DNA of 64,000 bases from Colwellia sp. 12G3 (GTDB lineage: Bacteria; Pseudomonadota; Gammaproteobacteria; Enterobacterales; Alteromonadaceae). The notes under the pieces were generated by a model. That model was not told the DNA's origin. It worked only from the letters and a program-made list of their open reading frames with translations, and searched no databases. Location of the stretch: positions 1 to 64,000 of the forward strand of contig NZ_PJAQ01000065.1 in NCBI RefSeq assembly GCF_002836775.1, in the 5' to 3' direction. Positions 40,947 through 49,720 of this stretch are shown here, piece by piece; position 1 is the stretch's first letter, and the number at the start of each line of letters is the position of its first letter. Made by a program: the position numbers and the translations under genes.

Positions 40947-41303
40947 TTAAGCTAAGTTCATCTCTTGAACTTTCTCATGGGCTATTTCTGGTGTGGTAGG
41001 ATCTGGTTTTTCATGTAAATTGGCTTTTAACTGACCTTTTCTATGCTTCAGCGCAGCATCTAATTTTTTGGCTGCATTAGCAATGGCAGGATACATAACT
41101 TCATTAGTGCCCGTGGCAGAAATACGACCACCTTCATAATTTGTGGTTAACTCAACTTGATGTTTATGATGTTCTTTTGAAATAATTACATCTAAGGCAA
41201 TGAGTGTTGGAAAATGGCTAGCTATTTTAGAAAATTTTTCTTCGATATGCTCTTTGATTGAATCATTTACTTCTACGTGATGACCAGAAAGATTTATTTT
41301 CAT
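40947..41303 (-). CDS. hpf: ribosome hibernation promoting factor (short HPF/RaiA family)
   Basis: The 118-residue protein is a short HPF/YfiA-type factor that binds the 30S subunit and inactivates ribosomes in stationary phase. It begins MKINLSGHHVEVNDSIKEHI and continues with the beta-alpha-beta core, VIISKEHHKHQVELT and YPAIANAAKKLDAALKHRKGQLK, with the typical basic face. An AAGGA ribosome binding site precedes the ATG. A C-terminal extension (about residues 98-118) is acidic. It is monocistronic. Whether it is the HPF or the RaiA (YfiA) branch cannot be settled by eye. Confidence 0.88.
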   Translation of the reverse strand: MKINLSGHHVEVNDSIKEHIEEKFSKIASHFPTLIALDVIISKEHHKHQVELTTNYEGGRISATGTNEVMYPAIANAAKKLDAALKHRKGQLKANLHEKPDPTTPEIAHEKVQEMNLA

Positions 41304-41695
41304 AGGTATTCCTTTTTTTACGATTACTTAAAGACTGATTTACCTAAATGACATTTTATCTACATAACAATGTGTCACTTAATAATAGACCTGAGGGCAA
41401 TTTTTGCTAAAACAAGTAAACGCGTTAAATATTTATATAACACTAACGACAACCCGTTAAGAAGCATACATATGCCTAGAATTAAAAATAGCGTAAAAAT
41501 TGAGAAATTACTATTGATCTAAAGTAAGAAAATGAAGAAAAAGGTATTTAAGCTGAACTATGGATAATGGGTTATTGATGCTTTAGTGAAATCAATCGCT
41601 TAGATTCCAATGCAAAAAGCTCGACAAAGTCAGAGTCGTTGAATGTCCTATCAATGTTTCAATTTCTGCGGTTATCAAGGTAAAATATTTATAAA
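41304..41695. other. 392-bp gap between pgpA and hpf
   Basis: Apart from the hpf ribosome binding site I see no gene, terminator or strong promoter. Open frames here reach only about 20 codons and lack ribosome binding sites. Confidence 0.4.
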
Positions 41696-42169
41696 TTAGA
41701 AAATGAGATGCATTATCACAAGGGCAAATAAACCAGCTAATACATCATCAAACATAATACCAAAGCCACCGGTTAATTTTTTATCTGCAATTGAAATTGG
41801 CCAAGGTTTAGCAATATCAAAAATACGAAATAAAATAAAACCTACTAATACACTCTGCCAAGTCACTGGTATCATGAACATAGTTATAAAAAAACCAGCA
41901 AATTCATCCCATACAATGGCACCGTGGTCATGTACACCAACATCACTAGCCGCTTTACCACAAATATAAATACCTGAGATGCAAACCACTAAAACGAGTA
42001 ATGCATATATAAATGGCGTCAAGCCGCTCATAAGGAGAAATAAAGGAACTGCGGCAAGTGTACCAAAAGTCCCCGGAGCTTTGGGCGCTAAACCACTACC
42101 AAAACCTAAAGCTAAAAATTGAATCGGATTAGCAAGGTTAAAATTAACTTGTGTATTTTTATCCGACAT
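41696..42169 (-). CDS. pgpA: phosphatidylglycerophosphatase A
   Basis: PgpA dephosphorylates phosphatidylglycerol phosphate in the inner membrane. At 157 residues it has the family's hydrophobic segments and the motifs GFGSGLAPKAPGTFGTL near the N-terminus, VWDEFAGF, RIFDIAKPWPI and GFGIMFDDVLAG, which hold conserved acidic residues. It follows thiL, as in E. coli, across 70 bp holding a short tandem repeat. Confidence 0.95.
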   Translation of the reverse strand: MSDKNTQVNFNLANPIQFLALGFGSGLAPKAPGTFGTLAAVPLFLLMSGLTPFIYALLVLVVCISGIYICGKAASDVGVHDHGAIVWDEFAGFFITMFMIPVTWQSVLVGFILFRIFDIAKPWPISIADKKLTGGFGIMFDDVLAGLFALVIMHLIF

Positions 42170-42190
42170 ATAAATAACTGCTTAATTGAT

Positions 42191-42217
42191 TAATTGGTAA
42201 TTGGTAATTGGTAATTA
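42191..42217. repeat. 7-bp tandem repeat (TAATTGG)
   Basis: Three copies of TAATTGG and a partial fourth lie between thiL and pgpA. Copy number could vary by slippage; no role is evident. Confidence 0.7.
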
Positions 42218-42239
42218 TTAGTAAATGACTAAACTCGCG

Positions 42240-43202
42240 CTACTCAGTAAAGTGCTCGAAACCAGCGGAGTTTATTGGAATGGGTTTATTATTCAATGTT
42301 GTCGTTATAGTATGGGATGCATTCAACTGCCCTATACAAGTAACACGTGTACCTGCATGAGACATAGCCGTTTCCATACCCACTTTGTTATCTTCAGATA
42401 CCGTAAACAAAAGCTCATAGTCATCACCACCAGATAATGCCAAAGTGATGGCATCATCTGCAAGTAAACTATCACGCATTATTGTTGATAAAGGTAAGGC
42501 ATCAAGCACCACATTAGCACCAACATTAGAGGCTTGGCATATATGTCCCAAATCAGAAATCAAGCCATCAGAAAGATCAATGGCAGAGGAAGCATATTCT
42601 CGGAGTGTTTGTCCGGCTAAAACTCTCGGCTTTGGATAATCAAGCTTGTTCCTTATTATATCAATAAATTGCGGTTCAAGATCTACTCTACCTGTAATTT
42701 GCTGTAAAGCTAAAGCTGCATCACCGAGTTCGCCCGTTACATACAACCAATCACCTGCTTTAGCTCCTGAACGAGATAAATAACTACCTTCAGGTGTAAG
42801 ACCTTGAGCTGTAATCGTTATACTCAATGGGCCTTGAGTAGTATCTCCACCAATAAGTTCTACATTATAAAACTCACATAATTCAAAGACACCTTCACAG
42901 AACTCAATTAACCATGGTTCATCTATATCAGGTAACGTTAATGCTAAAGATAGCCAACTTGGCTTAGCTCCCATTGCTGCAATATCAGATAAATTAACTG
43001 CAACAGCCTTATGCCCTATGGCTCTGGGGCTCGTATCGAATGGAAAGTGTACACCAGCAACTAATGTATCTGTAGTCACCACTATATTTTGATTCGCAAT
43101 CGGTGCTAAAACAGCACAATCATCCCCAATACCAAGCACAACGTCTTTGCGTTTGACTATCTGCTTGGTAAAGAAATGCTTAATTAACTCGAACTCTTTC
43201 AT
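42240..43202 (-). CDS. thiL: thiamine-monophosphate kinase
   Basis: ThiL phosphorylates thiamine monophosphate to the active diphosphate. The 320-residue sequence has GIGDDCAVL near residues 25-33, TTDTLVAGVHF, NLSDIAAMGA, GGDTTQGP and the C-terminal ALSGGDDYELLFTV, all typical of the PurM/ThiL superfamily. The nusB-thiL-pgpA order is conserved and suggests cotranscription. It starts 38 bp after the nusB stop. Confidence 0.96.
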   Translation of the reverse strand: MKEFELIKHFFTKQIVKRKDVVLGIGDDCAVLAPIANQNIVVTTDTLVAGVHFPFDTSPRAIGHKAVAVNLSDIAAMGAKPSWLSLALTLPDIDEPWLIEFCEGVFELCEFYNVELIGGDTTQGPLSITITAQGLTPEGSYLSRSGAKAGDWLYVTGELGDAALALQQITGRVDLEPQFIDIIRNKLDYPKPRVLAGQTLREYASSAIDLSDGLISDLGHICQASNVGANVVLDALPLSTIMRDSLLADDAITLALSGGDDYELLFTVSEDNKVGMETAMSHAGTRVTCIGQLNASHTITTTLNNKPIPINSAGFEHFTE

Positions 43203-43240
43203 GCTAAGCCTTTAATTACTAATATCTAAATACTAGTAGA

Positions 43241-43657
43241 TTACTCTTGAGGGCGAATTAACTTGACGGTTTTGTCTAAAACACCGTTAACAAACTTGTG
43301 GCTATCATCCGCTGCAAATAATTTAGCTAACTCGATAGCTTCATTAATCACTACACGGTAAGGTACATCTGCACAGTCTTTTAATTCAAACACTGCCACA
43401 CGTAATATCGCCTTTTCTACTTGATCAATATCATCGAGCGGACGATCTACATAAGGCGAGATAGCCGCATCTATTTCAGCAACATTGGCGGTTACACCGC
43501 GCAATAATAATTGAAAGTATTCAATATCAAAGCGACGTTTACTGTTTTCTGCAATAAAATTTACTTCAATGTCTTTTACCGGATTTTGACTTACTTGCCA
43601 TGAATAAGTAGCTTGTACAGCTAGTTCACGGGCTTTTCTTCTAGGTGAAGGTTTCAC
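43241..43657 (-). CDS. nusB: transcription antitermination factor NusB
   Basis: NusB binds boxA RNA with S10 in rRNA antitermination. At 138 residues it has the family helical fold with the N-terminal RRKARELAVQATYSWQ segment and FVNGVLDKTVK near the end. The start is GTG at 43657. It sits 45 bp after ribH, the usual neighbour. Confidence 0.96.
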   Translation of the reverse strand: MKPSPRRKARELAVQATYSWQVSQNPVKDIEVNFIAENSKRRFDIEYFQLLLRGVTANVAEIDAAISPYVDRPLDDIDQVEKAILRVAVFELKDCADVPYRVVINEAIELAKLFAADDSHKFVNGVLDKTVKLIRPQE

Positions 43658-43702
43658 AATACACTTCCATTTTTCTTAAGTTTAGGAATAAAGTTCAGAA
43701 AA

Positions 43703-44167
43703 TTAAATTTGAGCTAATACATTAACCATTTCTAATGCGCCAAGTGCTGCTTCAGCACCCTTGTTACCGGCTTTAGTCCCTGCTCGTTCAATTGCTTGTT
43801 CGATAGAGTCAGTAGTAATAACACCAAATGAAACTGGAATTTCAGCATCTAGACATACTTGCGCTAGACCTTTATTACATTCACCAGCAACAAAATCAAA
43901 GTGCGGAGTACCACCACGAATGACAGCGCCAATAGCAATGATTGCATCAAATTCGCCTTTTGCCGCGATTTTTTTAGCGGCTAAAGGTAGCTCATATGCA
44001 CCTGGTACTCGAACGATGGTGATATCATCGTCATTAACATTACCATGGCGTTTAAGGGCATCAACTGCACCTTCTAGTAAACTTTCAACGATAAAGTGAT
44101 TAAACCGTGATACAACAATGGCAAATTTCTTACCTTTTGCTTCAAACGAACCTTCAATAATATTCAT
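43703..44167 (-). CDS. ribH: 6,7-dimethyl-8-ribityllumazine synthase
   Basis: RibH makes lumazine, the penultimate step of riboflavin synthesis, as a large icosahedral or pentameric assembly. At 154 residues it has [43 protein letters not shown] and SFGVITTDS. It leads nusB-thiL-pgpA. The other rib genes often found upstream in relatives are absent; mlaA lies there instead. Confidence 0.97.
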   Translation of the reverse strand: MNIIEGSFEAKGKKFAIVVSRFNHFIVESLLEGAVDALKRHGNVNDDDITIVRVPGAYELPLAAKKIAAKGEFDAIIAIGAVIRGGTPHFDFVAGECNKGLAQVCLDAEIPVSFGVITTDSIEQAIERAGTKAGNKGAEAALGALEMVNVLAQI

Positions 44168-44252
44168 TTAATTATTCCAATAGGGTGTATATAAAAAATT
44201 GCCGTAATTCTAACAAATAGTTATCGGCATAGGTACTCGTTTATTCTAAAAA

Positions 44253-45050
44253 TTAGTCTATATCATTAAAATCGTCGAGAAATGCATCTATTTCAGCTTC
44301 TTCCTCTAAATTGATAATGATTGGAGGATTGCCATCATAAAGTTTATAGTTCATATTTTGAAAGTATGCATTTTTAATAAATTCATAGGGATCCTCAGAC
44401 TCAACAACTAATTGTTCCTGATCTCTAACCGTCGCCCTTTTCTCTAGAGCTAGTATGCCTAAACGCGCGATGTTAGGCCAAAAATCAATAACGACTAGAG
44501 GCCAATAGAGCCCATCAACGTAATCGCCAACTTCTTCCCGAACCGAGCTTGGCCCCAAACCAGGAATGACAATATAGGGTCCATCGCCAATACCATAGGA
44601 GCCTAATACCTCACCAAACTCTTCTTGTTCACCTGACCAATCAAAATCACTAGCAGGATCATAAAAACCAAATAAGCCAATAGTAGAGTTAAGGACGAAA
44701 CGACCGGTATTTTTCGCAGCGTCTGTAAACTTTAGCTGGAGCACATTATTAATAATACTCGCAGGCTCATTTAAGTTTAACGCCATGTTATATAAACCTG
44801 TACGCAAAAATGGTGGCGTATAAGTTGTGTAAATTTCTGATGTGGGTTTAGCAATATATTTGTCTACATAATCCCAAGTAAAAGTCCAAAATGGTCTATT
44901 AATCGCCTCAAATGGGTCTCTTGGATCACTTACATTAACTGACTTAGTCTCTAATTCAATTGGTTTTTCCGGTGTCGTTGAACACCCTGAGAGACTGTAA
45001 ATTAAAACGAATAGTGGAAGTCGAAAAAATAGAGTTATGACTGAGCTCAC
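44253..45050 (-). CDS. mlaA: MlaA (VacJ) outer-membrane lipoprotein
   Basis: MlaA works in the outer membrane with porins to remove surface phospholipids and pass them to the Mla transport chain. The 265-residue protein starts with a lipoprotein signal (hydrophobic LFFRLPLFVLIYSL, lipobox SGC). The mature part has DPFEAINRPFWTFTWDYVDKYI, LNEPASIINNVLQ, FVLNSTIGLFGFYDPAS and GPYIVIPGLGPSSVRE. The start is GTG. It appears to be a single gene downstream of the chemotaxis cluster. Confidence 0.94.
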   Translation of the reverse strand: MSSVITLFFRLPLFVLIYSLSGCSTTPEKPIELETKSVNVSDPRDPFEAINRPFWTFTWDYVDKYIAKPTSEIYTTYTPPFLRTGLYNMALNLNEPASIINNVLQLKFTDAAKNTGRFVLNSTIGLFGFYDPASDFDWSGEQEEFGEVLGSYGIGDGPYIVIPGLGPSSVREEVGDYVDGLYWPLVVIDFWPNIARLGILALEKRATVRDQEQLVVESEDPYEFIKNAYFQNMNYKLYDGNPPIIINLEEEAEIDAFLDDFNDID

Positions 45051-45187
45051 AGGGCCTAGTTCCTTGCCGTTACATAAAGATGCATTAAAAAACGAGGCAG
45101 TTTAACATAAAATAAATAGTTGCGTGAATAACGTTTTAACACAGATCGCTATATTTAGTTTTATCAAGTCAATGAGGTGCTAATCGT

Positions 45188-45658
45188 TTACTGAGAACGA
45201 ATACGTTGCTGATAGACAGAAAGTAACATTTCAACTTCTGCTTGAGGTAATTCGCATTCACTCATGATCTCCTCAATACCGGCACCTTTCTCGGCTAATT
45301 TAAAAGCTCGGTTATAAAATTTATCTTGCCCTTGGCTTTCTTGCCATTGTGTAAATAGTTGTTGTTGTTCGATAGCTTGATGCTGTAATTTTTTGATGCG
45401 GTGTTCTAACTGCTGTGATACTTGTGCATTTTCAGCTGCTAGTTTACTGCTACTTTCCGCCATAACATCAAAATCTTGCTGCAATTTTTGATTTGAAACT
45501 TGTAATTCATTAAGCAGTAAAGCTTGACCTTGTACTTCCATGTTCAGCAGGATTATTTTATTTTTGAGTTTAGTTAAGCAAAAAAATAGGACTGTACTCG
45601 TGAATAAGACAAGAAATAGCGCTAGGACTGCAATAATGGGGACGGCTAATAATGACAT
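45188..45658 (-). CDS. DUF2802 protein of the chemotaxis cluster
   Basis: This 156-residue protein has one N-terminal membrane segment (residues 4-28) and a long coiled coil (about 45-110), followed by a short C-terminal domain (AEKGAGIEEIMSECELPQAEVEMLL) that fits the DUF2802 family. It is the last gene of the chemotaxis cluster, after a weak terminator, and the family is often found at this place in polar flagellates. Its function is not known; the C-terminal domain looks like a small helix-turn-helix unit. Confidence 0.75.
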   Translation of the reverse strand: MSLLAVPIIAVLALFLVLFTSTVLFFCLTKLKNKIILLNMEVQGQALLLNELQVSNQKLQQDFDVMAESSSKLAAENAQVSQQLEHRIKKLQHQAIEQQQLFTQWQESQGQDKFYNRAFKLAEKGAGIEEIMSECELPQAEVEMLLSVYQQRIRSQ

Positions 45659-45720
45659 TAAAAAATTCTGCCTTGCATAAAAACTAAACGGACAATCGCA
45701 TCACGCTATAATTACAAATA

Positions 45721-45746
45721 AAAAAGCCTGCTAATACAGACTTTTT
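45721..45746 (-). terminator. weak terminator downstream of cheW
   Basis: A 10-bp stem with one mismatch (45721-45730 and 45737-45746) and a 6-base loop runs into T's on the minus strand. It would partly separate cheW from the DUF2802 gene. Confidence 0.6.
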
Positions 45747-45780
45747 CTGGCAAATAATTACAGAGCGCGGTAAAGATAAA

Positions 45781-46275
45781 TTAGAACTGCTTAAGTTCAT
45801 CCCATTCATCATCAGAGAGTAACTTATCTAAATCAACCAAAATAAGTAATTCACCATCGCGATTAGATACGCCTTGAATAAATTGAGCACTCTCTTCATT
45901 TCCAACGTTCGGTGCTACATCAATTTCTGATGACTTTAAATAGACAACCTCAGCAACACTATCAACTAGAATACCGATAACTTGCTTTTCTGACTCTATA
46001 ACCACCACACGTGTATTATCCGTAATATCGCACGGATCTAAACCAAACCGTGACCGAGTATCTATAACGGTTACCACATTGCCACGTAAATTTATAATAC
46101 CAAGTACATAAAGTGGGGCACCCGGAACAGGAGCTATTTCACTGTAGCGTAAAACTTCTTGTACCTGCATGACATTAATACCATAAGTTTCATTCTCTAA
46201 TTTAAAGGTTACCCACTGTAGTACCTCGTCATTAGCTTCAACTTTATCGCTTGCACTTCGTCTTATATTAGACAT
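45781..46275 (-). CDS. cheW: chemotaxis coupling protein CheW
   Basis: CheW links chemoreceptors to CheA in signalling arrays. The 164-residue protein consists of one CheW domain (VTFKLENETYGINVMQVQEVLRY near residues 23-45; INLRGNVVTVIDTRSRFGL; LVDSVAEVVYLKSSEID). It is the single-domain coupler, in contrast to the ParP protein immediately upstream. Between them are 60 bp. Confidence 0.95.
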   Translation of the reverse strand: MSNIRRSASDKVEANDEVLQWVTFKLENETYGINVMQVQEVLRYSEIAPVPGAPLYVLGIINLRGNVVTVIDTRSRFGLDPCDITDNTRVVVIESEKQVIGILVDSVAEVVYLKSSEIDVAPNVGNEESAQFIQGVSNRDGELLILVDLDKLLSDDEWDELKQF

Positions 46276-46335
46276 ATTATTCGCCTCTCAAATTACTTAC
46301 TTTTAAACTGCCTATACCTAGACAGGGATAATTTA

Positions 46336-47100
46336 CTATTCTTGATAGATATTGCTACCTTTATCAAGCAATTGAATCAAAGCACTTACATCAAGTAATG
46401 CACACATTTTCTCTTTCACTAACCCTGCTAACCATGGCCGTTTATTACTAGAATCTAGCCATTTAACTTCATCTTGAGACAATACGACAGTATCGACTAG
46501 ATGTTCAGCCATCAGTCCCCAGGGACTATCATTTAACATGATGATATATTGATAGTTTAGCGAATTTTTTAATGTTTCGTCACATTTTTCTGGCATTACC
46601 CATAACGCAGTATCAACAACATTTATTTTTTCTTCCCGGTAAAGCATAACCCCTTTAAACCAATCAGGCTTGCCCATTAAGCTAGTCATTTTATCGACTT
46701 TATGAATACCACCTAACTCAATTAAAGGTACCGCGATTGTTAAACCTGCCACATCAAAAAACATTGCCTGGAAGTCACCTTGGCGATAGCTTTTCTCCTT
46801 TAGTTCAGCAGGCTGGGAGCGGCTTTTTTCTGTGGAAATTGGTAATAAATCGGTTTCAATTACATCGGTTTCAATTACATCAGCTTCAATTACTTCTTTG
46901 CTAACAAGCACTTCTTTAGGCTCACCAACTGTTTTTAATAAATTTTCTAAAGACCTGTTTTCTTTATGGCTGATAGGCTTGCTAAACGTTTGTTTATCAA
47001 TACGCTGTTGTGATAACTTCCCCTCAACTTCGGGATCTGTTAATAACTCTGATAAATAGGTTTTCATTACCTTTTTACTAGCAGTTAACGATTTACTCAT
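46336..47100 (-). CDS. parP: ParP-like CheW-domain array-integration protein
   Basis: In Vibrio, ParP couples ParC to chemotaxis arrays by binding CheA and MCPs, which places arrays at the cell pole. This 254-residue protein has a hydrophilic N-terminal half with 15-bp in-frame tandem repeats (VIETD units near residues 69-83) and a C-terminal CheW-like domain from about residue 110 (MFFDVAGLTIAVPLIELGGI, WFKGVMLYREEKINVVDTALWV). The start codon follows the parC stop directly (TAAATG). The identity is supported by this context as well as by the domain layout. Confidence 0.8.
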   Translation of the reverse strand: MSKSLTASKKVMKTYLSELLTDPEVEGKLSQQRIDKQTFSKPISHKENRSLENLLKTVGEPKEVLVSKEVIEADVIETDVIETDLLPISTEKSRSQPAELKEKSYRQGDFQAMFFDVAGLTIAVPLIELGGIHKVDKMTSLMGKPDWFKGVMLYREEKINVVDTALWVMPEKCDETLKNSLNYQYIIMLNDSPWGLMAEHLVDTVVLSQDEVKWLDSSNKRPWLAGLVKEKMCALLDVSALIQLLDKGSNIYQE

Positions 47101-47895
47101 TTAGCGTCCAACCTCATTATTTTTCACATTCTGTTTGATTAAAAAACTCAAAAGACTTTTATACGCTAATGTTCCTCGAGAGTTGGCTGCATAATCTGAC
47201 GGTACCTTTTGAGCAGAACTAGCATTTCTTAAATTTGTATCAACAGGAATGACTCCCGGCCATATCTTATCAGTATAGACTTCTTGTAATTTTTTAAAGG
47301 CTAAAATTGAGGCTTTAGTCCTTTTATCAAACATAGTTGGCACAATAGTGTATTTGAACAAGCCCTCTTGCTCTCCTTGCATAAGTTCCATTGTCTTTAT
47401 CATACGGTCTAGTCCCTTAAGGGCCAGAAATTCTGTTTGAACAGGGATAACAATACTATCCGCTGCGGCCAAAGCATTTACCATTAATACACCGAGTACT
47501 GGTGGGCAGTCGATCAAAACATAATCGTAGCTATCTGCTACTTTTTGAACAGCTTTTTTTAGTACTAACCCCATACCACCTTTAGCCCCCAAAGAGCGGT
47601 CGAGTGTTGCTAGCCCCATTGTTGCCGGTAATATATCAATATTTGGGTATTGCGTTGGACATAATGTTTGTAATATTTGTTCTCGTGATGCTACTTGGGT
47701 AAATAATTCATAGACACTAAGATCTAAATCTTCTGACTCAATTCCAAAATAGTAACTGAGTGAAGCATGAGGATCTGTATCAACTAATAATACTCTATGA
47801 CCTTGTTCAGCTAATATACCAGCAAGAGCAATAGTTGTTGTGGTTTTACCTACACCACCTTTTTGATTTGCTACCGTCCAAACTATCAAGGGCAC
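47101..47895 (-). CDS. parC: ParC, ParA-like chemotaxis-array ATPase
   Basis: ParC is a ParA/MinD-like ATPase that positions chemotaxis arrays at the pole in Vibrio. The 264-residue protein has the deviant Walker A NQKGGVGKTTTTIAL at the N-terminus, VLLVDTDPHAS, and the Walker B segment DYVLIDCPPV. It is distinct from FlhG in this window. It sits between motD and parP. The start is GTG at 47895. Confidence 0.88.
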   Translation of the reverse strand: MPLIVWTVANQKGGVGKTTTTIALAGILAEQGHRVLLVDTDPHASLSYYFGIESEDLDLSVYELFTQVASREQILQTLCPTQYPNIDILPATMGLATLDRSLGAKGGMGLVLKKAVQKVADSYDYVLIDCPPVLGVLMVNALAAADSIVIPVQTEFLALKGLDRMIKTMELMQGEQEGLFKYTIVPTMFDKRTKASILAFKKLQEVYTDKIWPGVIPVDTNLRNASSAQKVPSDYAANSRGTLAYKSLLSFLIKQNVKNNEVGR

Positions 47896-47942
47896 TACTC
47901 ACTTACTTTTCATTAAATTTATCAGTCGCCTGATTGTTTTTT

Positions 47943-48971
47943 TTATTCTATGCCATCACTAGTTTTTTTATTTTTAGAGGTGCTAGTATCTGATGGGGCC
48001 ACACTCTCGGCCATATCATTTCGAGTTGTAATACGAATGCCGCCATTGTCTAATCTAATCACCTTGATTTTATTTGACTCATCGATATTCTGTTCATTGG
48101 TTGATGAAAACTGGCTAATCGTTTCTACACTTTTCAAGTCAATAGTTGGTGTTTTAAGTAAATTACTAGTTTCCAAACCATATTTAGAAATAGCAACAAC
48201 CACTTTTCTATTTCTAGCTCTCCCCTGTTCTGTTAAGTTGTTTTCGCTTGGGTAATATTGACCATAACCTTCAATAGCCATACGCGCAGGATTTAAACCT
48301 AACGTCTCTAAAACTCTCAAAATTGCGGTGGCTCTGAAAACAGAAAGTTCCCAATTTGAGGAATAAATTTCATTATTTATCGCTTGGTTATCGGTATAAC
48401 CTCTCACTCGAATGAAATTACTCGCTTTTCCAATAACGTCATAAATTGCCGATAAAATTGCTTCTGCAGATAATGTTGCTGAAGATGAGCCACTGGGAAA
48501 TAATAAACCACTATTTAACTCAATTTCTAACCAGTCACCATCTATTTGCAATTGCGCATAACCTGACTCAATTAAGTCATACAATGCCGTATGCAACTTA
48601 TCTTCCAATGAGCTAAGATTGTTTCCTACTTCTTCATCTGAGATATTAGACAGGTTTTTTTCATTATCAACAATTTCAGGTCCCGCAACATCTAAGATAG
48701 CATCGCCATATAATCTTTTATTAGTTTTACTGCTATTGACCATTAATACACCATCACCATGACCACGGTTTTTGGTTTTGTCATCATAGGCTTGGAATAC
48801 ACTACCAAAAGATTCAGTAATACTTTCGAAAGGTTTTTCGTTCACCATTGCCATGGCGTATAACACAACAAACAAGGCAAACATTAACGTCATATAATCA
48901 GCATAAGAGACTAACCAACGATGAACATTATCCTGTTCTATCGAGTGTCTTCTTTTACGCTGTCGATTCAT
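47943..48971 (-). CDS. motD: flagellar stator protein MotD (MotB family)
   Basis: MotB-family stator units anchor the motor to peptidoglycan and carry ions. The 342-residue protein has one membrane segment with the ion-binding Asp in WLVSYADYMTLMFALFV (Asp25), a linker, and an OmpA-like peptidoglycan-binding domain (GYTDNQAINNEIYSSNWELSVFRA; ARNRKVVVAI). Position in the che cluster matches Pseudomonas MotD rather than PomB. It overlaps the motC stop by 4 bp. The C-terminal tail (from about residue 290) is unusual, being long and Ser/Thr-rich. Confidence 0.85.
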   Translation of the reverse strand: MNRQRKRRHSIEQDNVHRWLVSYADYMTLMFALFVVLYAMAMVNEKPFESITESFGSVFQAYDDKTKNRGHGDGVLMVNSSKTNKRLYGDAILDVAGPEIVDNEKNLSNISDEEVGNNLSSLEDKLHTALYDLIESGYAQLQIDGDWLEIELNSGLLFPSGSSSATLSAEAILSAIYDVIGKASNFIRVRGYTDNQAINNEIYSSNWELSVFRATAILRVLETLGLNPARMAIEGYGQYYPSENNLTEQGRARNRKVVVAISKYGLETSNLLKTPTIDLKSVETISQFSSTNEQNIDESNKIKVIRLDNGGIRITTRNDMAESVAPSDTSTSKNKKTSDGIE

Positions 48972-49720
48972 TGATCTAACCTAAATGCCGATAATTTATT
49001 TTCAATTGCATGAGGGTTTTCACCTTGAGCAATCGACACTAAGCCCTCACAGACCATTTCACGGTACATAGTTTGTTGGTGAATAATAGCTCGGATCTTA
49101 TTTGCTACAGGTAAATAAAGTAGATTTGCAAAGCCTACTCCATAAATAGTTGCAATAAAGGCTGTTGCTATACCTTGTCCTAATAATGCTGGCTCTGTTA
49201 AGTTGCCCATAGCATGAATCAAACCGAGCACTGCACCTAATATACCAACCGTTGGACTGTAGCCCCCCATAGCTTCATAAACATTAGCAGAACGTAAATT
49301 ATGCTCTCGATAAATATCCAAATCTAACTCTAGTGCTACTCGAAAATTATCAAGTTCAACACCATCTACCAATAAATTTAAACCTTTTTGAGTATAACTA
49401 TCTTCAATTTCTAGTGCCGTGTCTTCTAAAGCGAGGTAACCTGACTCTCTCGCCTTCGTTGCCCAAGTGACTATTTCATTAATTCCTCGTTCCATATCAT
49501 ATTTGGGTGGATAGATAACCCATTTAAGTAATGATATTGCATGAGTAAATTGCCCCATTGAAGATTGCAGCATGACAGCACCTAATGTGCCGCCAAATAC
49601 AATAATGAAAGCGGGTAATTCAAATAAGGCAGAGATGTGACCGCCATCAAGAGTAAATCCGACGTAGACTGCAAAAATGGCAATGAATAGTCCCGCAAGA
49701 CTCAACTTATCCACAACCAA
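48968..49720 (-). CDS. motC: flagellar stator protein MotC (MotA family)
   Basis: The MotA-family partner of MotD has 250 residues and four membrane segments, with the typical [29 protein letters not shown] region near the N-terminus, a cytoplasmic loop, and [22 protein letters not shown] with the conserved prolines in TM3/TM4. It overlaps cheB by 14 bp and motD by 4 bp, so translation is coupled. Ion type is not settled from sequence. Confidence 0.88.
   Translation of the reverse strand: MVVDKLSLAGLFIAIFAVYVGFTLDGGHISALFELPAFIIVFGGTLGAVMLQSSMGQFTHAISLLKWVIYPPKYDMERGINEIVTWATKARESGYLALEDTALEIEDSYTQKGLNLLVDGVELDNFRVALELDLDIYREHNLRSANVYEAMGGYSPTVGILGAVLGLIHAMGNLTEPALLGQGIATAFIATIYGVGFANLLYLPVANKIRAIIHQQTMYREMVCEGLVSIAQGENPHAIENKLSAFRLDQ

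Noticed and set aside
41349-41411. A 20-codon plus-strand frame in the 392-bp pgpA-hpf gap.
   Set aside because: It has no ribosome binding site and its composition looks like ordinary AT-rich spacer.
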